A stretch of 7,666 bases of DNA from contig UQCL01000076.1 of assembly GCA_900539505.1 (NCBI GenBank), positions 1-7,666 of the forward strand, read 5' to 3'. A program made the position numbers and the translations under genes. Under the pieces are notes generated by a model. That model was not told the origin of the DNA. It ran no database searches and saw only the letters and a list, made by a program, of their open reading frames with translations. Position 1 is the first letter of the stretch, and each line of letters opens with the position of its first letter. Below, in pieces: positions 6,513 through 7,666 of this stretch. This stretch comes from an uncultured Campylobacter sp. Its GTDB lineage: Bacteria > Campylobacterota > Campylobacteria > Campylobacterales > Campylobacteraceae.

Positions 6513-6953
6513 TCTGAAATTTCGTATCGCCAAATTACAAAGCTCCTCATCGGCACTAGCATCGGCACCACTGCGGCGATCGTACCGCTTACTATCGGCT
6601 CGGCGCCCTTTATCGCTCGCCTCATCGAAAGCGCTCTGCTGGAGGTCGATAGCGGCATAATTGAGGCGGCGAAGAGCTTCGGCGCGAGCAAGACGCAGAT
6701 AATCTTTCGAGTAATGTTCGTCGAGGCGCTGCCTAGCATCATCGGCGCGATTACTCTGACGCTTATCGTCATCATCGGATTTACGGCTATGGTGGGCACA
6801 GTCGGCGGAGGCGGGCTCGGCGACGTGGCAATCCGCTACGGCTTTCAGCGCTTCCGCCCCGATATAATGGCATACACAGTCGTGATCCTGATAGTGCTCG
6901 TGCAGATAATCCAAAGCATCGGAAATTTACTCTATAAAATCACGAAAAAATAG
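6513..6953 (+). pseudogene. metI: N-terminally truncated MetI-type methionine ABC transporter permease
   Basis: An open frame runs from the stop at 6510..6512 to TAG at 6951..6953. From about 6537 it reads TKLLIGTSIGTTAAIVPLTI and continues as APFIARLIESALLEVDSG, closely following E. coli MetI from about residue 77 to its end. Retained features are the EAA loop that contacts the ATPase MetN (EAAKSFGAS from 6663, EALP at 6723..6734), the GFTAMVGTVGGGGLGD segment and a last membrane helix. About 75-80 N-terminal residues, with the first membrane helices, are missing. The sequence before 6534 is A/T spacer in all frames. The first ATG (6714) lies inside the EAA loop, so no functional product is likely. 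The coding part is much richer in GC than its flanks. No metN or metQ is in the window. It is a deletion remnant, or less likely a misassembly join. Confidence 0.85.
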
Positions 6954-7266
6954 GCTTAAATTCATAGCTTAACGAGATATCAAACATTTTCTATTAGTAT
7001 AAAATTGCAAAAAAGTAGATCTTAAACTATAGGCCGTTCATTTGCATAGCCTGTTTTGCTAAACTGTAAAATTATAAAAAATATAGGTTTACAACGCTAT
7101 GAATACCGCTTGAAATTCTATATCGTAAGCAGTTAGATTTTTGCCTGCCGTCAAGGTTTAAATTTAAGGCTTTGTGTAGCTAAAGCAAAGCTCGTGCCAA
7201 GACTTGTTTCGCGTAGTTTTATAACAGGTCGCCTCTTTGAAGCGAACGATCGAAACTGCGCTGGGT

Positions 7267-7400
7267 AATTTTAAAATTCACAGGCAAGATTTAGGCGCAG
7301 AATTTTAAAATTTAATTGCCTAAAATTTAAAATTTAGCCCAAACCTTAATGAGAAGCATAAGTTGAAATTTTAAATTCTAAGGCACGGAATTTTAAAATT
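7267..7400. repeat. Cluster of AATTTTAAAATT palindromes
   Basis: Three perfect copies of the 12-base palindrome within 134 bp, and a fourth at 149..160 near the other contig end. The copies at 149..167 and 7301..7320 share AATTTTAAAATTTAAT and a following GCC, more than the palindrome alone. Such A/T palindromes are common in spacers of some Campylobacter species. They could be weak bidirectional terminators or simply compositional. Confidence 0.5.
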
Positions 7401-7432
7401 TTATAATTTTAGGTTTTGCGGGATCTTTCTTA

Positions 7433-7438
7433 TATAAT
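7433..7438 (+). promoter_or_regulatory. Isolated TATAAT, candidate -10 element
   Basis: A perfect TATAAT preceded by the T-rich TTTCTTA, with no open reading frame starting downstream before the contig end. Transcription would begin near 7445 and run into the stem-loop segment at 7500..7566. There is no good -35. In A/T-rich sequence this hexamer can occur by chance. Confidence 0.25.
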
Positions 7439-7499
7439 TTCACTTTTACTTCGAAATTTCGTAGCTACTTTTAAAATATAAAGCGCAGAATATAAATAA

Positions 7500-7566
7500 A
7501 AGGCACCAGCCTTAGCAATAAAGCCAATAATGATGGTATTGCCGCTTTGACAAGCTTTTTGGCTTT
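7500..7566 (+). other. Stem-loop segment of unknown role
   Basis: AAGGC (7500..7504) and GCCTT (7509..7513) form a 5-bp stem with a 4-base loop. Immediately after it, AAAGCCAA (7520..7527) pairs perfectly with TTGGCTTT (7559..7566) around a 31-base loop. This is more structure than the surrounding spacer shows and could mark a small RNA or a repeat family, but I cannot assign it. Confidence 0.25.
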
Positions 7567-7654
7567 GGTAAAAGAACCTAAGATTACGCCAGTTCTTTAA
7601 AAATAAGGCAGAATATGAAATTCCTCTGCGAATTGAGCCTAAATTCTTTAGTAT

Positions 7655-7666
7655 CTGTCTCTTATA
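7655..7666 (-). other. Truncated Nextera mosaic-end remnant (artefact)
   Basis: CTGTCTCTTATA is the reverse complement of the last 12 bases of the Tn5 mosaic end, which also occurs in the opposite sense at 28..46. It is library adapter, so the organism's sequence ends at 7654. Confidence 0.92.

Larger units (their letters stand above)
6954..7654. other. 700-bp region without a convincing gene, rich in A/T palindromes
   Basis: No frame here has a credible start plus family resemblance. The 12-base palindrome AATTTTAAAATT occurs perfectly at 7267..7278, 7301..7312 and 7389..7400, with near copies at 7322..7336 and 7366..7377. AGGCAA (7282..7287) and TTGCCT (7316..7321) flank the middle copy as an inverted pair. 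From about 7433 onwards it has a TATAAT, adjacent palindromes CGAAATTTCG (7452..7461) and GTAGCTAC (7461..7468), and stem-loops (see separate entry). It may be decayed coding sequence following the metI remnant. Confidence 0.6.
7430..7654 (-). other. Start-less open frame running in from the contig edge
   Basis: On the minus strand 74 codons are open from 7654 to a TAA at 7432..7430, with no ATG, GTG or TTG that has a ribosome binding site in view. The translation includes LKNWRNLRFFYQSQKA and GNTIIIGFIAKAGAFYL. I do not recognise a family. It could be the end of a gene cut by the contig edge, part of a decayed gene, or chance. The last explanation is quite possible at this length. Confidence 0.2.

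Noticed and set aside
6498..6914. Long minus-strand open frames (6498..6914 and 6509..6799) opposite the metI remnant
   Set aside because: They mirror the GC-rich metI coding sequence, and their translations (rich in D, A, H and R, or S, M and I) resemble no family.
6714..6953. A 79-codon gene starting at the ATG at 6714
   Set aside because: MetI similarity continues without break upstream to about 6534, so this ATG is an internal methionine of the EAA loop, not a start.
7140..7290. A tRNA, CRISPR or gene remnant in the mid part of the 3' spacer
   Set aside because: No cloverleaf or regularly spaced repeat is seen, and short open frames on both strands have stops and no recognisable protein.

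Overview
The window looks like a piece of a Campylobacter-type chromosome (Campylobacterota), probably from the moderately GC-rich oral/enteric members of the genus. This genus-level call is inference. It rests on the gene set and order (rsmH divergent from a ppiD-ftsA-ftsZ block, an arrangement I recall from Campylobacter), on the protein sequences, and on AT-rich spacers full of A/T palindromes such as AATTTTAAAATT. Both ends carry remnants of Illumina Nextera adapter (1..46 and 7655..7666). The window is therefore a whole assembled contig with untrimmed library sequence, and its ends are technical, not biological.

Layout. 1..46 is adapter and 47..229 is an AT-rich spacer. rsmH (16S rRNA m4C1402 methyltransferase) lies on the minus strand at 230..1165. 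A 64-bp divergent promoter region separates it from a plus-strand gene at 1230..1790. That gene encodes a small class II aldolase/adducin-fold protein in which all three zinc-ligand histidines appear replaced. After a 132-bp spacer with a promoter candidate come ppiD-like (1923..3380), ftsA (3373..4740), ftsZ (4763..5923) and a NimA-like flavin-binding oxidase-family gene (5924..6436). These four are tightly packed (8-bp overlap, 22-bp gap, 0-bp gap) and probably form one operon that ends at an AT-rich hairpin at 6441..6485.

Beyond the operon, 6513..6953 is the C-terminal part of a MetI-type methionine ABC transporter permease. It lacks its N-terminal portion and any plausible start, so it reads as a pseudogene. 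The last 700 bp (6954..7654) contain no convincing gene. They hold several A/T palindromes, a promoter-like TATAAT, a stem-loop region and a start-less open frame running off the contig edge.

How the genes fit together: FtsA anchors FtsZ filaments to the membrane at the division site, the PpiD-like protein is a membrane-anchored periplasmic chaperone, and RsmH modifies the ribosomal P site. The aldolase-like and Nim-like genes are passengers of this division/translation neighbourhood with no established link to it. I found no CRISPR array, tRNA, rRNA, insertion sequence or complete new multi-gene system. The most interesting items are the apparently dead aldolase-fold protein, the zero-gap in-frame junction between ftsZ and the flavoprotein, and the metI remnant.
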